Shown here: positions 28,649 to 38,176 of the stretch, piece after piece
Layout of the letters: every line of letters starts with the position of its first letter
How positions within the stretch are numbered: the first letter of the stretch is position 1
Origin: Microcoleus sp. EPA2
GTDB lineage: Bacteria > Cyanobacteriota > Cyanobacteriia > Cyanobacteriales > Microcoleaceae
Assembly (NCBI GenBank): GCA_020882975.1
Contig: JAHRFD010000006.1
Location: 1 to 64,000, forward strand
Reading direction: 5' to 3'
DNA: 64,000 nucleotides
Made by a program: the position numbers and the translations under genes
Notes under the pieces: generated by a model
What the model was told of the DNA's origin: nothing
The model's database searches: none
Seen by the model: the letters and a program-made list of their open reading frames with translations, nothing else

Positions 28649-29449
28649 ATGATGGAATTGTTGGAAGAGAAAACGGAAACGGTTTTGCAGGTAGACAATA
28701 TCAATATTTTTTACGGCGGTTTTCAAGCTGTAAAAAATGTTTCGATGGAGATTCCTAAAAATCGGATTACTGCTTTTATCGGACCGTCTGGGTGCGGAAA
28801 AAGTACAATTTTGCGATGTTTTAATCGTCTTAATGATTTGGTTAATGGTTTTCGTTTAAACGGTCAAATTTATTATCACGGTCAAAATCTATACGATCCT
28901 GATATTGATGCTGTGGAGGTGCGCCGTCGGATTGGGATGGTGTTTCAAAAGCCGAATCCTTTCCCGAAGTCGATTTATGACAATATTGCTTACGGTGCGA
29001 GGGTGAATAACTATAAGGGCGATATGGATGAGTTGGTGGAAAAGTCGCTGCGCCAAGCTTATCTTTGGGATGAGGTAAAAGATAAACTGAAGCAGAGTGG
29101 TTTTTCGCTTTCGGGTGGCCAGCAGCAGCGTTTGTGTATTGCTAGGGCGATCGCCATTAATCCTGATGTAGTATTAATGGATGAACCTTGCGCTTCTCTC
29201 GATCCGATTTCTACGATCAAAATTGAGGAGTTGATGCGGGAACTCAAAGAGCAGTATACCATTGTGATTGTGACTCACAATATGCAGCAGGCTTCTCGTG
29301 TTTCTGACTTGACTGCTTTTTTCAATGCTAAACTTTCTGATGATGGCAAACGCTTTGGCTATCTGGTGGAGTGCGACAGGACTGAGGTGATTTTCCAAAA
29401 TCCCAAGGAAGTTTCTACTATGGAATATGTCAGCGGTCGTTTTGGCTGA
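28649..29449 (+). CDS. pstB: Phosphate ABC transporter ATP-binding protein PstB
   Basis: A 266-residue ATPase that drives phosphate import. Walker A is GPSGCGKST, the signature is LSGGQQQRL, and Walker B is [12 protein letters not shown]. The H-loop is IVTHNMQQ. The ATG at 28649 is doubled (MMELLEE); an open frame further upstream reads through spacer repeats. No phoU or second pstB is seen next to it in this window. Confidence 0.95.
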   Translation: MMELLEEKTETVLQVDNINIFYGGFQAVKNVSMEIPKNRITAFIGPSGCGKSTILRCFNRLNDLVNGFRLNGQIYYHGQNLYDPDIDAVEVRRRIGMVFQKPNPFPKSIYDNIAYGARVNNYKGDMDELVEKSLRQAYLWDEVKDKLKQSGFSLSGGQQQRLCIARAIAINPDVVLMDEPCASLDPISTIKIEELMRELKEQYTIVIVTHNMQQASRVSDLTAFFNAKLSDDGKRFGYLVECDRTEVIFQNPKEVSTMEYVSGRFG

Positions 29450-29575
29450 TTTACTGTGACTTGGAAGGGCTGTTAAAACCAATTAGTTAGATTGGGAAAT
29501 TTTCAACGTAGATATCAGCAGATAAACACAGATGCACCCAATGAGATTTGATCTGTGTTTATCATTTTACCAAAA

Positions 29576-30556
29576 ATGCAAACAAACCAACAACTTTTTA
29601 TACCAACAATGGGCTGTGGCACTTGGGCCTGGGGCAACAGATTGCTCTGGGGTTATGATGAAAGTATGGATGCCCAATTGCAAGCCGTTTTCAATCTTTG
29701 TGTGAGTAATGGTGTCACTTTATTTGATACTGGTGATTCCTATGGAACTGGGAAATTAAATGGACGTAGTGAGATGCTTTTAGGGCAGTTTTCTCAAGCC
29801 TATCAAGGTGTAAATCAAGATAGTATTTGTATTGCGACTAAACTGGCTGCTTATCCTTGGAGATTGACGCGACAATCTATGATATCTGCTGGTAAAGCCT
29901 CAGCTTCCCGCCTCGGTAAAAATGTAGATTTGGTGCAAATGCACTGGTCTACAGCTAATTATGCTCCTTGGCAAGAAGGGGCTCTGTTAGATGGTTTGGC
30001 TGACCTTTACGAGCAAGGCTTGGTGAAGGGAGTAGGTCTATCTAATTATGGGCCTAAACGCTTAAAATGGGTATATGAAAGATTTCGCGATCGCCAGATT
30101 CCTATTGTTACTTTGCAAGTGCAATATTCGTTACTTTCTACCTATCCAGTTACGGAACTTGGTCTCAAAGAAGTGTGCGACGAACTGGGGATAAAATTAA
30201 TTGCTTACAGTCCTTTAGCCTTGGGATTGTTGACGGGGAAATACTCGGAAAAGGGTCCCATTCCTAAAGGTATCCGAGGTTTGGCGTGTAAACAGATATT
30301 GCCAGGAATGCGATCGCTTTTGGAGTGTTTGCGAGAAATAGCGACATCCAGAAACAAGACTATTTCCCAGGTGGCGATTAACTGGTGTATTTGTAAAGAA
30401 ACTATTCCGATTCCGGGGGCGAAATCTGTCGCCCAGGCGGCGGAGAATATTGGTGCTTTAGGGTGGAAATTAGACTCTGGCGAGATTGCAGAATTGGATA
30501 AAGCGGCGGCAAAGGTAGATAAGAAGATGGTGCAAAATATATTTCAAACTAGGTAA
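29576..30556 (+). CDS. Aldo/keto reductase
   Basis: A 326-residue TIM-barrel oxidoreductase without Fe-S tail. FIPTMGCGTWAWGNR opens the barrel; LFDTGDSYGTGKLNGRSE contains the catalytic aspartate and tyrosine; VQMHWS has the histidine; GAKSVAQAAENIGALGWKL is the NADP-binding end. The ATG at 29576 is preferred to an in-frame GTG at 29555. It follows the pst operon on the same strand but is 126 bases away. The substrate is unknown. Confidence 0.88.
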   Translation: MQTNQQLFIPTMGCGTWAWGNRLLWGYDESMDAQLQAVFNLCVSNGVTLFDTGDSYGTGKLNGRSEMLLGQFSQAYQGVNQDSICIATKLAAYPWRLTRQSMISAGKASASRLGKNVDLVQMHWSTANYAPWQEGALLDGLADLYEQGLVKGVGLSNYGPKRLKWVYERFRDRQIPIVTLQVQYSLLSTYPVTELGLKEVCDELGIKLIAYSPLALGLLTGKYSEKGPIPKGIRGLACKQILPGMRSLLECLREIATSRNKTISQVAINWCICKETIPIPGAKSVAQAAENIGALGWKLDSGEIAELDKAAAKVDKKMVQNIFQTR

Positions 30557-30653
30557 AAAGACTTTTGTGGGTACTCGAAGGGCAGGGAATCGCCCGCCCC
30601 TACAGGTTTTTGACCGCGGGTGCAAGAGATGGGGTTAAATAGATAGGATGGCT

Positions 30654-30715
30654 GTAGGGGCGGGTTTTACCAACCATAATTGCCGAAAATAAATAATCTC
30701 ATCAACCCGCCCCCA
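30654..30715. repeat. GTAGGGGCGGG palindromic element, copy 2
   Basis: GTAGGGGCGGGTTTTACCAA at the left is inverted at the right as AACCCGCCCCCAT; the centre contains AATAATCTCATC. A half copy (CGCCCGCCCCTACAGG) precedes it near 30590-30606. It is the same family as 26451 and 53736. Confidence 0.7.
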
Positions 30716-30732
30716 TGGGAGTACACAATCTT

Positions 30733-31950
30733 TCATTGATGTTCGCAAAACTTTTCCACGCACCGCACAAACATTTCTACACCAATCCCCAAAGCAGTTT
30801 CATCAAAATCAAATCGGGGGTGATGATGGGGGTAGGCTAAATTTTTCTCCTGATTAGCTGAACCTAAAAAGAAATAGCAACCTGGGACTTCTTGCAAAAA
30901 GAATGACATATCTTCACCGCCCATTGTTTGACATTCTGGCACGATTCCGGCTGGAGTTTCTACCACGGTTTCTGCTACGCTACGCACCAATTCAGCCATC
31001 TTGGTATCGTTGATGACTGGGGGGTACAACCAGTAATAATCGAATTGATAATTTGCTCCGTGGCTGTGACAAATTCCGGCAATTATTTGTTCGATTCGAT
31101 TGTTAAAATAACCTTGATATGCTGGATTGAAATAGCGGACGGTGCCTCCGATTTTAGCGGTATCGGCAATGACATTGTGGGTTTGGCCTGCGTGGAATTT
31201 GCCGACGGTGACTACTGCGGAGTCGATCGGATCGATATTCCGGGCTACAATTGCCTGCAAAGCGTTGACTATTTGGGCTGCAACTACGATCGCATCTACA
31301 GTCTGATGCGGCATCGCACCGTGTCCACCTTTGCCCAAAATTGTACAATCAAAAATTTCTACGGCGGCCATCAGCGGGCCACTACGGACGCCTACAGTGC
31401 CTAAAGGCAGATTATTCCACAAATGCAAGCCGACGATCGCATCAACGTCAGGATGCTTTAAAACTCCAGCTTCAATCATGGGCTTTGCGCCACCTGGACC
31501 TTCTTCGGCGGGCTGGAAGATGATTTTTACAGTGCCGCAAAAGCTGTGTTTGTGCTTGGCGAGATAACAGGCTGTACCGAGGGCGATCGCGGTGTGTCCG
31601 TCATGGCCACAAGCGTGCATAATGCCGTTATGTTGCGATCGATAATCAACCTGATTTTCCTCTTGAATTGGCAAAGCATCCATATCAGCCCGAATTGCCA
31701 AAACAGGCCCTGGTTTGCCACTGTCTATAGTAGCGACAATCCCCGTTTTAGCAATAGCAGTTTGATGCTCAATGCCCCATTCATGCAACTTTTGGGAAAC
31801 AAAATCCGCGGTTAAGTTCTCCTCAAAACTCAACTCAGGTTTTTCGTGTAAACGGCGACGCCATTCCACTAATTGAGGCTGCAAATTTCTAATTTCCAGC
31901 CGCAACTTCGATAAATCGACAGAAGTTAAATTCGGCAAAGTATAAATCAT
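30733..31950 (-). CDS. M20-family amidohydrolase (N-acyl-amino-acid type)
   Basis: A 405-residue metallopeptidase. MHACGHDGHTA (near 110) gives metal ligands Cys/His, PAEEGPGG gives the catalytic and binding glutamates, GLHLWN a histidine, and the C-terminal YPHHHPRFDFDE the last ligand. The family includes IAA-amino acid hydrolases and hippurate hydrolases; the specific substrate cannot be told. It is transcribed separately, convergent with the preceding aldo/keto reductase. Confidence 0.9.
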   Translation of the reverse strand: MIYTLPNLTSVDLSKLRLEIRNLQPQLVEWRRRLHEKPELSFEENLTADFVSQKLHEWGIEHQTAIAKTGIVATIDSGKPGPVLAIRADMDALPIQEENQVDYRSQHNGIMHACGHDGHTAIALGTACYLAKHKHSFCGTVKIIFQPAEEGPGGAKPMIEAGVLKHPDVDAIVGLHLWNNLPLGTVGVRSGPLMAAVEIFDCTILGKGGHGAMPHQTVDAIVVAAQIVNALQAIVARNIDPIDSAVVTVGKFHAGQTHNVIADTAKIGGTVRYFNPAYQGYFNNRIEQIIAGICHSHGANYQFDYYWLYPPVINDTKMAELVRSVAETVVETPAGIVPECQTMGGEDMSFFLQEVPGCYFFLGSANQEKNLAYPHHHPRFDFDETALGIGVEMFVRCVEKFCEHQ

Positions 31951-32059
31951 GTTATTGGTTACTTTTTACTTGTTATTTTCCTACTTATTTTAATCTTTAC
32001 CTGCTCTAGATGCCAAGCTGTTAAATAATTTGTAAAACTCTCTTTTTTCTTTCTTAGCA

Positions 32060-32145
32060 CTCTCTGCGCTCTCTGCGCTCTCTGCGGTTAAAATAAAATC
32101 TTAGTCTTTAATGAACCACAGAGGGCACAGAGTACGCAGAGAAAG
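32060..32145. repeat. Inverted CAGAG-rich repeat pair
   Basis: CTCTGCG tandem units (about 32060-32090) are inverted relative to the CAGAGGGCACAGAG run at 32116-32143, so the RNA could fold into an imperfect hairpin. It is the dispersed type also at 14387. Confidence 0.45.
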
Positions 32146-32179
32146 AGAATCTTGAAAAAGAGAGGTGTTTACAAGACCG

Positions 32180-32887
32180 TTATTTAGCAATCTGAGGAAT
32201 TAAATTTACCCCAGGTAATAATCGTTCTAAATCTAATTCTGACGCTGCTTTAGCTAGTTTAGTCAGGTCATGGGGGTTATCTAAATGTGGCAAAATACCC
32301 AACACACGTATTTGAGTAAGGGACTCAATTAAGTAGATCGGAGCCCAATCGGCAATTTCTTGCTCGGAAGCAGGTTGAACGCAGCTCAGGACAATACCTT
32401 TGAGCTTAAAGCCACTTTGTCTGGCAAGGGCAACATTAGCTACAGCTTGCCCGATCGCCCCTAACCTGACTGGTACTACCAATACCCCCCTGAGCCGCCA
32501 ATCTCTCGCCAGATCCGCCACCGTCAGTTCCCGCGTTACAGGGGAACCGAGCCCTCCCAAAGCTTCCACCAATACAAAGTCTTTGCGCTGCTGGAGGCTT
32601 TGTAGCGTCGTCCACACCTTTTCTAGTTCAATAGGTCTCCCCTCCCGTTCGGCGGCGATTGGAGGTGCTAGAGGCGCATCAAAGTGCAGTGGATTGAGTT
32701 CTTGGGGGGATTGGTCGAGGTTAAATAAACGGGTGTAGTGTTCGCGATCGCCTGTTCCTGTTTGCAACAGCTTGGTAATTCCCAAAGTGCGATCGGCAAA
32801 ATAGGTTTGCCAATAAGCAGCCAGAGCACTCGTTAAAACCGTTTTGCCCGCGTCGGTATCAGTTCCAGTAATTAGCAGGGAGTTCAT
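32180..32887 (-). CDS. bioD: Dethiobiotin synthase
   Basis: A 235-residue P-loop enzyme that forms dethiobiotin from 7,8-diaminopelargonate, CO2 and ATP. GTDTDAGKTV at residues 7-16 is the family's P-loop; VEALGGLGSPV is the second conserved loop. Its product is the substrate of BioB at 23793. It is monocistronic here, 115 bases upstream of the STK stop on the same strand. Confidence 0.92.
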   Translation of the reverse strand: MNSLLITGTDTDAGKTVLTSALAAYWQTYFADRTLGITKLLQTGTGDREHYTRLFNLDQSPQELNPLHFDAPLAPPIAAEREGRPIELEKVWTTLQSLQQRKDFVLVEALGGLGSPVTRELTVADLARDWRLRGVLVVPVRLGAIGQAVANVALARQSGFKLKGIVLSCVQPASEQEIADWAPIYLIESLTQIRVLGILPHLDNPHDLTKLAKAASELDLERLLPGVNLIPQIAK

Positions 32888-33002
32888 GGATAGCTAATAG
32901 GTAAGGGGTAATTTTTCGTGAACTGAGTATAGTAGGTTGCAATCAAAGTAACTGAAAATTTACCTTGGTAACAGCGATCGCTCGGCTACCAAATATCATC
33001 AA

Positions 33003-34631
33003 TTACAGAGCAGGCGATGGTTGAGTGGGATTTTCGACAGGTTCCGGTGCGGGTGCGGGCGACGGGGCTGGTTCCGGCGACGGTGCGGGTTCCGGCGCGG
33101 GTGCGGGTGCGGGTGCGGGTGCGGGTGCTGGCGACGGTGCGGGTTCCGGCGCGGGTGCGGGTGCGGGTGCGGGTGCTGGCGAGGGCGAAGGTGTGGGAGT
33201 TGGTGCGGGAGTCGGTTTTGGTGTGGGAGTCGGTTTTGGTGTGGGAGTTGGGGCTGGTGTCGGAGCGGGCACGGGCTCTGGTGTTGGGGCTGGTGTCGGC
33301 TCTGGCACTGGTTCTGGTGTTGGGGCTGGTATCGGATCGGGTACTGGTTCTGGTATCGGATCGGGCACGGGATCTGGTGCTGGTGCGGGCACGGGATCGG
33401 GTACTGGTGCGGGCACGGGATCGGGTACTGGTGACGGTTCCGGGGTTGGTGTGGGAGTTACTCTGGGTGTGGGAGATGGTAGCAGTGGTGTTTCTGTGTT
33501 CACCTCCGTTGGAGTGGGCTGCGGGCGCTGATTGTTGAGGAATGAACCTACTAAGGCCCAGGAACCGAAGCCGGTTAAGATGACTAAACCTGCACCGATG
33601 CCGATCGCCGCCATGGGATTGTCCCAAATAGAGCTGGTGGGGGGCTCGATGACTGGATTGGGCTGGTTTTGGGGGTGGGAACTTTGACCGATCGGATCTG
33701 GCCGTCTACCCACGGCTACTGTGGCTACTTGGGAGACATTGGACGATGCCGGTGGCCCAGTGGGGGCTACGGTTTGGGGGTTAGCATAGGGATTTATTTG
33801 TCCGTCTAGTGCTTGGGCGACTTCGCTGACTGATTGATAGCGATCGGCTGGAGTGCGACTCAACATCCGATTTAAGACTAAAGCTAAAGCCGTACTCACC
33901 TGCACTCGCTGCTGCCAATTCCACAGCAGGGTGGTTTGATCGAGTAATTCCTGGGGTTCTTTCCCTGTCAGCAGCACGATCGCCGTTACTGCTAAAGCGT
34001 AGAGGTCGCTGCTAGCTGTGGCTCGCCCGCTTTGCAACTGTTCCAGCGGTGCGTAGCCGATTTTACCCACTGTGGTGGCGTGGGCTGTGCCTTCGGGAGA
34101 CTGCACTTTGGTGGCGAGTTCTTTCACTACTCCAAAGTCAATCAGTACGGGCATTTTGTCGTTTTCACGCAGAATAATGTTTTCTGGGGAGATGTCCCGG
34201 TGAATGATGCCGCGGGCGTGGATGTGAGCTAGCACTGGCAGCATTTGCCGGATAAATACCAGCACTTCGGTTTCCAAGAAGGTGCGGCCACGGTCAATGC
34301 GATCGAGCAGTAGTTCCCGGTATGTTTTCCCTTCCACATAATCCTGCACCAAAAATAAACGCTGATTCTCCTCAAATATTGCCCGAAACTGAGGAATTTG
34401 GGGGTGTTGAATTTGATAAAGAATGGCTGCTTCTCTTTGAAACAATTCCTTGGATTTTTCCAGCACGTAGGCACCGCTTTGGGCTGGAATAAATTCCTTG
34501 AGGGCGCAATGTTCTTGAAATCGCCCTAAGTCTTCTACTAAATAAGTGCGGCCAAATCCTCCTTGACCTAAAATCTTCAGTAAGCGGTACCGGCTTTGTA
34601 GGAGAGTTCCAATAGCAATAGGTGGCTGCAT
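33003..34631 (-). CDS. Membrane serine/threonine kinase with Pro/Ala/Glu extracellular tail
   Basis: A 542-residue protein. The kinase domain (about 14-275) has GQGGFGRTY, VIDFG and APLEQ. The catalytic loop reads HRDISPEN: the usual lysine two after the aspartate is serine, a variation known in bacterial kinases, so activity should be tested. One membrane helix lies near 340-365. The remaining about 175 residues are almost wholly proline, alanine, glutamate, threonine and aspartate in P-x-P-x order, probably an extended wall-spanning arm. The DNA there (33030-33480) is strongly skewed with open frames on both strands. The product is probably a one-pass receptor kinase. Confidence 0.88.
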   Translation of the reverse strand: MQPPIAIGTLLQSRYRLLKILGQGGFGRTYLVEDLGRFQEHCALKEFIPAQSGAYVLEKSKELFQREAAILYQIQHPQIPQFRAIFEENQRLFLVQDYVEGKTYRELLLDRIDRGRTFLETEVLVFIRQMLPVLAHIHARGIIHRDISPENIILRENDKMPVLIDFGVVKELATKVQSPEGTAHATTVGKIGYAPLEQLQSGRATASSDLYALAVTAIVLLTGKEPQELLDQTTLLWNWQQRVQVSTALALVLNRMLSRTPADRYQSVSEVAQALDGQINPYANPQTVAPTGPPASSNVSQVATVAVGRRPDPIGQSSHPQNQPNPVIEPPTSSIWDNPMAAIGIGAGLVILTGFGSWALVGSFLNNQRPQPTPTEVNTETPLLPSPTPRVTPTPTPEPSPVPDPVPAPVPDPVPAPAPDPVPDPIPEPVPDPIPAPTPEPVPEPTPAPTPEPVPAPTPAPTPTPKPTPTPKPTPAPTPTPSPSPAPAPAPAPAPEPAPSPAPAPAPAPAPAPEPAPSPEPAPSPAPAPEPVENPTQPSPAL

Positions 34632-34862
34632 AAATTTAAGTAGACATTGTTTAAAAATAGACGATCGCGGACAGACTTAGACTGTTATGTGTTTAAGGCT
34701 CCATAGCATACTTCACCGTCTCTAGCTGACAGTCCCGATCGAAGTTAGCATTTTACATTTTTTTGTACAACTTTCAGTAACCGGGTTTTTTTGCAGATTT
34801 AAACAGGGACAACCACGGGGGGTTTGCCCCTGGATTCTGACTGCTGACTAATGACTGCTGAC

Positions 34863-35321
34863 TTAAGGACTAAGCTTCGCTTTCACCATGTCTTGAATTT
34901 TCTTGCCGTCTGCTTTGCCTTTAAGCTGCTGCATGGCTGCTCCCATCACCTTGCCCATATCTTTGGCAGAAGTAGCACCCGCCGTGGCAATAACTGCATC
35001 AATAACTTGACTGATATCTTCGTCTGACATCTGAGGTGGCAAATACTCTTCCACAATTGCCAACTCCGCTTCCTCTTGTGCGACTAAATCTTCGCGGCCG
35101 CCTTTGCGGTATTGTTCGATCGAATCCCGGCGCTGTTTTGCTATTTGCATTAAAATCTCCATCTCTTGAGCTTCTGTCAGGGTGTCTTGCCCGGAGGGAC
35201 GGAGGCTGACTTCTTTTTCGAGAATAAATTTCTTGATGCCACGTACTGTTTCCAACCGAACTTTGTCCTTGGATTTCATAGCGGCTTTGATTTCTGCGTC
35301 AATGCGTTCTCTTAAGCTCAT
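34863..35321 (-). CDS. GatB/YqeY domain protein
   Basis: A 152-residue protein matching YqeY: SLRERIDAEIKAAMKSKDKVRLETVRGIK at the N-terminus and AKDMGKVMGAAMQQLKGKADGKKIQDMVKAKL at the end, which is the tail domain found in tRNA amidotransferase GatB. It is thought to bind tRNA; its cellular role is uncertain. It is divergent from prs. Confidence 0.92.
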   Translation of the reverse strand: MSLRERIDAEIKAAMKSKDKVRLETVRGIKKFILEKEVSLRPSGQDTLTEAQEMEILMQIAKQRRDSIEQYRKGGREDLVAQEEAELAIVEEYLPPQMSDEDISQVIDAVIATAGATSAKDMGKVMGAAMQQLKGKADGKKIQDMVKAKLSP

Positions 35322-35494
35322 GGATTTTCACCTTTTTTTGCCCGATATCAAAAATCAGGAGTCTGCTTCAAATTCTTAACTTTTTTTGCGGTTTTTTGCA
35401 AGTTTATTCCTGAAACGACTCAATTAGGGTTGCTATATTTCTAGTTTCCGATGGTAAGATAGCGGTAAAATAAACGTCTTGCAAGAGGCCTGCT

Positions 35495-36487
35495 GTGATC
35501 CGTTCTGCTACTTTACCGCTTCCGCTTCCAGAGCCGCCCATTTCCTCTCACGATCGTCTCCGGTTGTTTTCCGGTTCTGCTAATGTTCCCCTCGCTCAAG
35601 AGGTGGCTCGCTATCTGGGGATTGATTTGGGGCCGATGGTTCGCAAGCGGTTCGCTGATGGGGAACTCTATGTTCAAATTCAGGAATCGATTCGAGGTTG
35701 CGATGTTTACTTGATTCAGCCAACTTGCTGTCCGGTGAACGATCGCCTCATGGAATTATTAATTATGATCGATGCTTGTCGCCGCGCTTCGGCCAGACAA
35801 GTTACTGCCGTGATTCCTTACTATGGGTATGCTAGAGCCGATCGCAAAACCGCAGGAAGAGAGTCAATTACCGCGAAATTGGTCGCTAATTTGATTACAG
35901 AAGCTGGGGCTGGTCGCATTTTGGCAATGGATTTACACTCAGCTCAAATTCAAGGTTATTTTGACATTCCTTTCGATCATGTTTACGGCTCTCCCATACT
36001 CCTAGATTACCTTAAGAGCAAACAGTTGACAGATATTGTTGTGGTGTCGCCGGATGTGGGCGGAGTCGCTAGGGCTAGGGCTTTTGCGAAAAAACTCAAT
36101 GACGCACCACTGGCAATTATTGACAAGCGCCGTCAAGCTCACAATGTGGCGGAAGTGATGAATGTGATCGGGGATGTTCGAGGCAAAACAGCCGTGTTGG
36201 TGGACGATATGATCGATACTGCTGGCACGATTTGTGAGGGGGCGAGGCTGTTGCGTCGCGAGGGTGCAAGACAGGTTTATGCTTGTGCTACTCATGCGGT
36301 GTTTTCACCTCCAGCGATCGAACGTTTGTCTAGTGGAGTTTTGGAAGAGGTAATTGTTACCAATACAATCCCTGTACCAGAAGACAAGCACTTCGAGCAG
36401 TTAACTGTGCTTTCGGTGGCGAATTTGCTGGGAGAAACTATTTGGCGGATTCACGAAGATAGTTCTGTCAGCAGTATGTTCCGCTAG
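35495..36487 (+). CDS. prs: Ribose-phosphate pyrophosphokinase
   Basis: A 330-residue enzyme that makes PRPP from ribose-5-phosphate and ATP for nucleotide, histidine and tryptophan synthesis. The N-terminus RLRLFSGSANVPLAQEVA, the RKTAGRESITAKL flexible loop and VLVDDMIDTAGTI (the PRPP-binding site) are clear. The start is GTG at 35495, followed by a short leader before the conserved fold. A good terminator lies at 36519. Confidence 0.96.
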   Translation: MIRSATLPLPLPEPPISSHDRLRLFSGSANVPLAQEVARYLGIDLGPMVRKRFADGELYVQIQESIRGCDVYLIQPTCCPVNDRLMELLIMIDACRRASARQVTAVIPYYGYARADRKTAGRESITAKLVANLITEAGAGRILAMDLHSAQIQGYFDIPFDHVYGSPILLDYLKSKQLTDIVVVSPDVGGVARARAFAKKLNDAPLAIIDKRRQAHNVAEVMNVIGDVRGKTAVLVDDMIDTAGTICEGARLLRREGARQVYACATHAVFSPPAIERLSSGVLEEVIVTNTIPVPEDKHFEQLTVLSVANLLGETIWRIHEDSSVSSMFR

Positions 36488-36518
36488 AGCCAAAAATTAT
36501 TTGTTTAATGTACATAGT

Positions 36519-36554
36519 CTGGTGCGTTAACTCTATTTAGCGCGCCAGTTTTTT
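36519..36554 (+). terminator. Rho-independent terminator of prs
   Basis: CTGGTGCG (36519-36526) pairs with CGCGCCAG (36541-36548) allowing one G-T pair, and six T residues follow at 36549-36554. It is 31 bases after the prs stop. Confidence 0.75.
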
Positions 36555-36557
36555 ATA

Positions 36558-36650
36558 TCGGAATGATTTAACCGCGAAGGCGCTAAGGACGCGAAGGAAG
36601 AAAAGAGAGAGTTTAATACAGGACGATGAAGAGATGATTTGATATCAGGA
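36558..36650. repeat. Dispersed spacer repeat, second copy of the 14371 type
   Basis: ATCGGAATGATTTAACCGC opens the stretch and GATTTGATATCAGGA closes it, as at 14371-14470, with diverged middle sequence (GCGAAGGCGCTAAGGACGCG). Nothing coding is visible. Confidence 0.45.
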
Positions 36651-36711
36651 ACAACAAATGGTAAAATTCTATCTCAATATCTTGTTGTCTGAAAGACGCT
36701 AATCTTTTAAT

Positions 36712-36784
36712 TAGACTTCTCCTAAAAAGCCAAGGTTTGAACAGGCTTTCTGGTCTGTTACCCAACAATTATGGGAGATGTCTA
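36712..36784. mobile_element. Short MITE with GACATCTCC-type ends
   Basis: TAGACTTCTCC (36712-36722) is inverted as GGAGATGTCTA (36774-36784) with one mismatch; these are the ends of the 16348 element. The inside holds ACAGGCTTTCTGG and its partner. It is about 73 bp, non-coding, and ends 42 bases before the SLH gene. Together with the 36558 repeat it explains most of the 36488-36826 gap. Confidence 0.65.
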
Positions 36785-36826
36785 TTTGAGAAAGGTTGAA
36801 TTAAAGTAAGGGGAAAATCAAGAAAC

Positions 36827-38089
36827 ATGATCAAACTTTCACTGCGACGTACAGCAGCCGCCCTGGCTAGTTCCGCACTTTTCAACATCGGGGCGATCGG
36901 TTCCGCCCTAGCATTTACTTTTGACCAAACAGAAATTAATCAAGACCGAGTGATTGCTATTGCTCAACCCCGCGGTTTTGGTGGCTACCAATTACTAATT
37001 GTAGAACAGGTATCTGACAAGCGAGCGTGCTGGAGCGAAAGTGGCTCTAATCCCGTGAAAGTCGATCCGCTATTGATCTCCTTTGATTTTACCGGTATTT
37101 GCGGTCGTGCTACTGACAGTAACGGTTTTTCTATTCGCATGGCCGGCACTGATTTAGCATTAAAATACGCCCTAGATTTACAGCAGGTCAATGGTGATGT
37201 TTTACTCATGGGAACTCCCATCGATCTCAAAGGCGAACCTGTGATTATTGGTAGAACCAATGGTGATGCTAATGGCTTTATGAAAATTATTCTAGATCCA
37301 GCTTGGCGCTTGACCAAAAGATCTTATCAAGGCAAAATATTAGGTCACTTTTATTTCACTAGCAATCAAGCTGCACCTGGGGATATAGGCGGAAATACTG
37401 GCGGAAACACTGGCGGAAATACTGGCGGAAACACTGGCGGAAATACTGGCGGAAATACTGGCGGAAATACTGGCGGAAATACTGGTACTCCTACCTTTAA
37501 AGATATTAGCAACGATATCTATGCTGCCGAAATTAAAGAAGCTGTAAGCCTTGGGTTTGTCGCTGGATTTTCTCAAGATAATACTTTTCGACCGCAAGTC
37601 GCTGTCACTAGAGAGGAATTAGTATCTTTAGTATTAGAAGGTTTGAAAGGAATACCAGGGGCTAATATCAAATTTCCTACCAATATTTCTTTTCGTCCCT
37701 ATAGGGATGTTGATACCTCCCGTTGGAGTGCGGCTAAAGTTCAATTTGCACGGGACAATAACATAGTCAGCGGCTATAAAGATGGAACTTTTAAACCTAC
37801 CCAACCAGTCACTCGTGCTGAATTGATGGCTGTCCTCCGTCGTTCCGCAGAATTTGGTTTGTCGGCGCGGGGAATGAAGCCAGATTTAATTCCAAAACAG
37901 CCTGCTAAAAATTTTTCTGATACTCAAAGTCATTGGGCGGCGGCAATTATTAATCAAATGTCTGGTTATTGTTCAGTTGCTTCGTCCCTGAATGAAATTG
38001 GAAATCGGTTTGCTCCCGATGATTCTGCAAAACGGAATTATGCGGCGGCGGCTACTTTGCGGATGTTGAAATGTGTTAAGGCTCAGTAG
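36827..38089 (+). CDS. Secreted DUF3747 and S-layer homology protein
   Basis: A 420-residue protein. Residues 1-30 are a signal peptide (RRTAAALASSALFNIGAIGSALA). About 31-180 match the DUF3747 domain found with SLH in cyanobacteria. A linker of eight GGNT units (nt 37388-37483) is followed by SLH repeats: FKDISNDIYAAEIKEAV, YRDVDTSRWSAAKVQFA and FSDTQSHWAAAIINQM. SLH domains bind cell wall polymers, so the protein is probably surface- or wall-attached. It is monocistronic. Confidence 0.9.
   Translation: MIKLSLRRTAAALASSALFNIGAIGSALAFTFDQTEINQDRVIAIAQPRGFGGYQLLIVEQVSDKRACWSESGSNPVKVDPLLISFDFTGICGRATDSNGFSIRMAGTDLALKYALDLQQVNGDVLLMGTPIDLKGEPVIIGRTNGDANGFMKIILDPAWRLTKRSYQGKILGHFYFTSNQAAPGDIGGNTGGNTGGNTGGNTGGNTGGNTGGNTGGNTGTPTFKDISNDIYAAEIKEAVSLGFVAGFSQDNTFRPQVAVTREELVSLVLEGLKGIPGANIKFPTNISFRPYRDVDTSRWSAAKVQFARDNNIVSGYKDGTFKPTQPVTRAELMAVLRRSAEFGLSARGMKPDLIPKQPAKNFSDTQSHWAAAIINQMSGYCSVASSLNEIGNRFAPDDSAKRNYAAAATLRMLKCVKAQ
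37388..37483 (+). repeat. 12-bp tandem repeat encoding GGNT linker
   Basis: Eight in-frame units of GGCGGAAAYACT differ only at one silent site (AAT or AAC). They form the flexible linker between DUF3747 and the SLH repeats. The repeat length is prone to change by slippage and could set linker length. Confidence 0.85.
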
Positions 38090-38176
38090 CAGTAAAGCAC
38101 AGTTTTAAGTTCGGAGTCGAGCCAGACTAAATTCCTTATTACAAACAGGTTTGTAGTGAGGAATTTCTTACTCAAA

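Noticed and set aside
33017-33538. Long Gly/Arg/Val-rich open frames on the plus strand
   Set aside because: They are shadows of the proline/alanine-rich kinase tail on the minus strand, caused by strong base skew.
37340-37597. Serine/isoleucine-rich minus-strand frame over the SLH gene
   Set aside because: It is the reverse of the GGNT tandem repeat.
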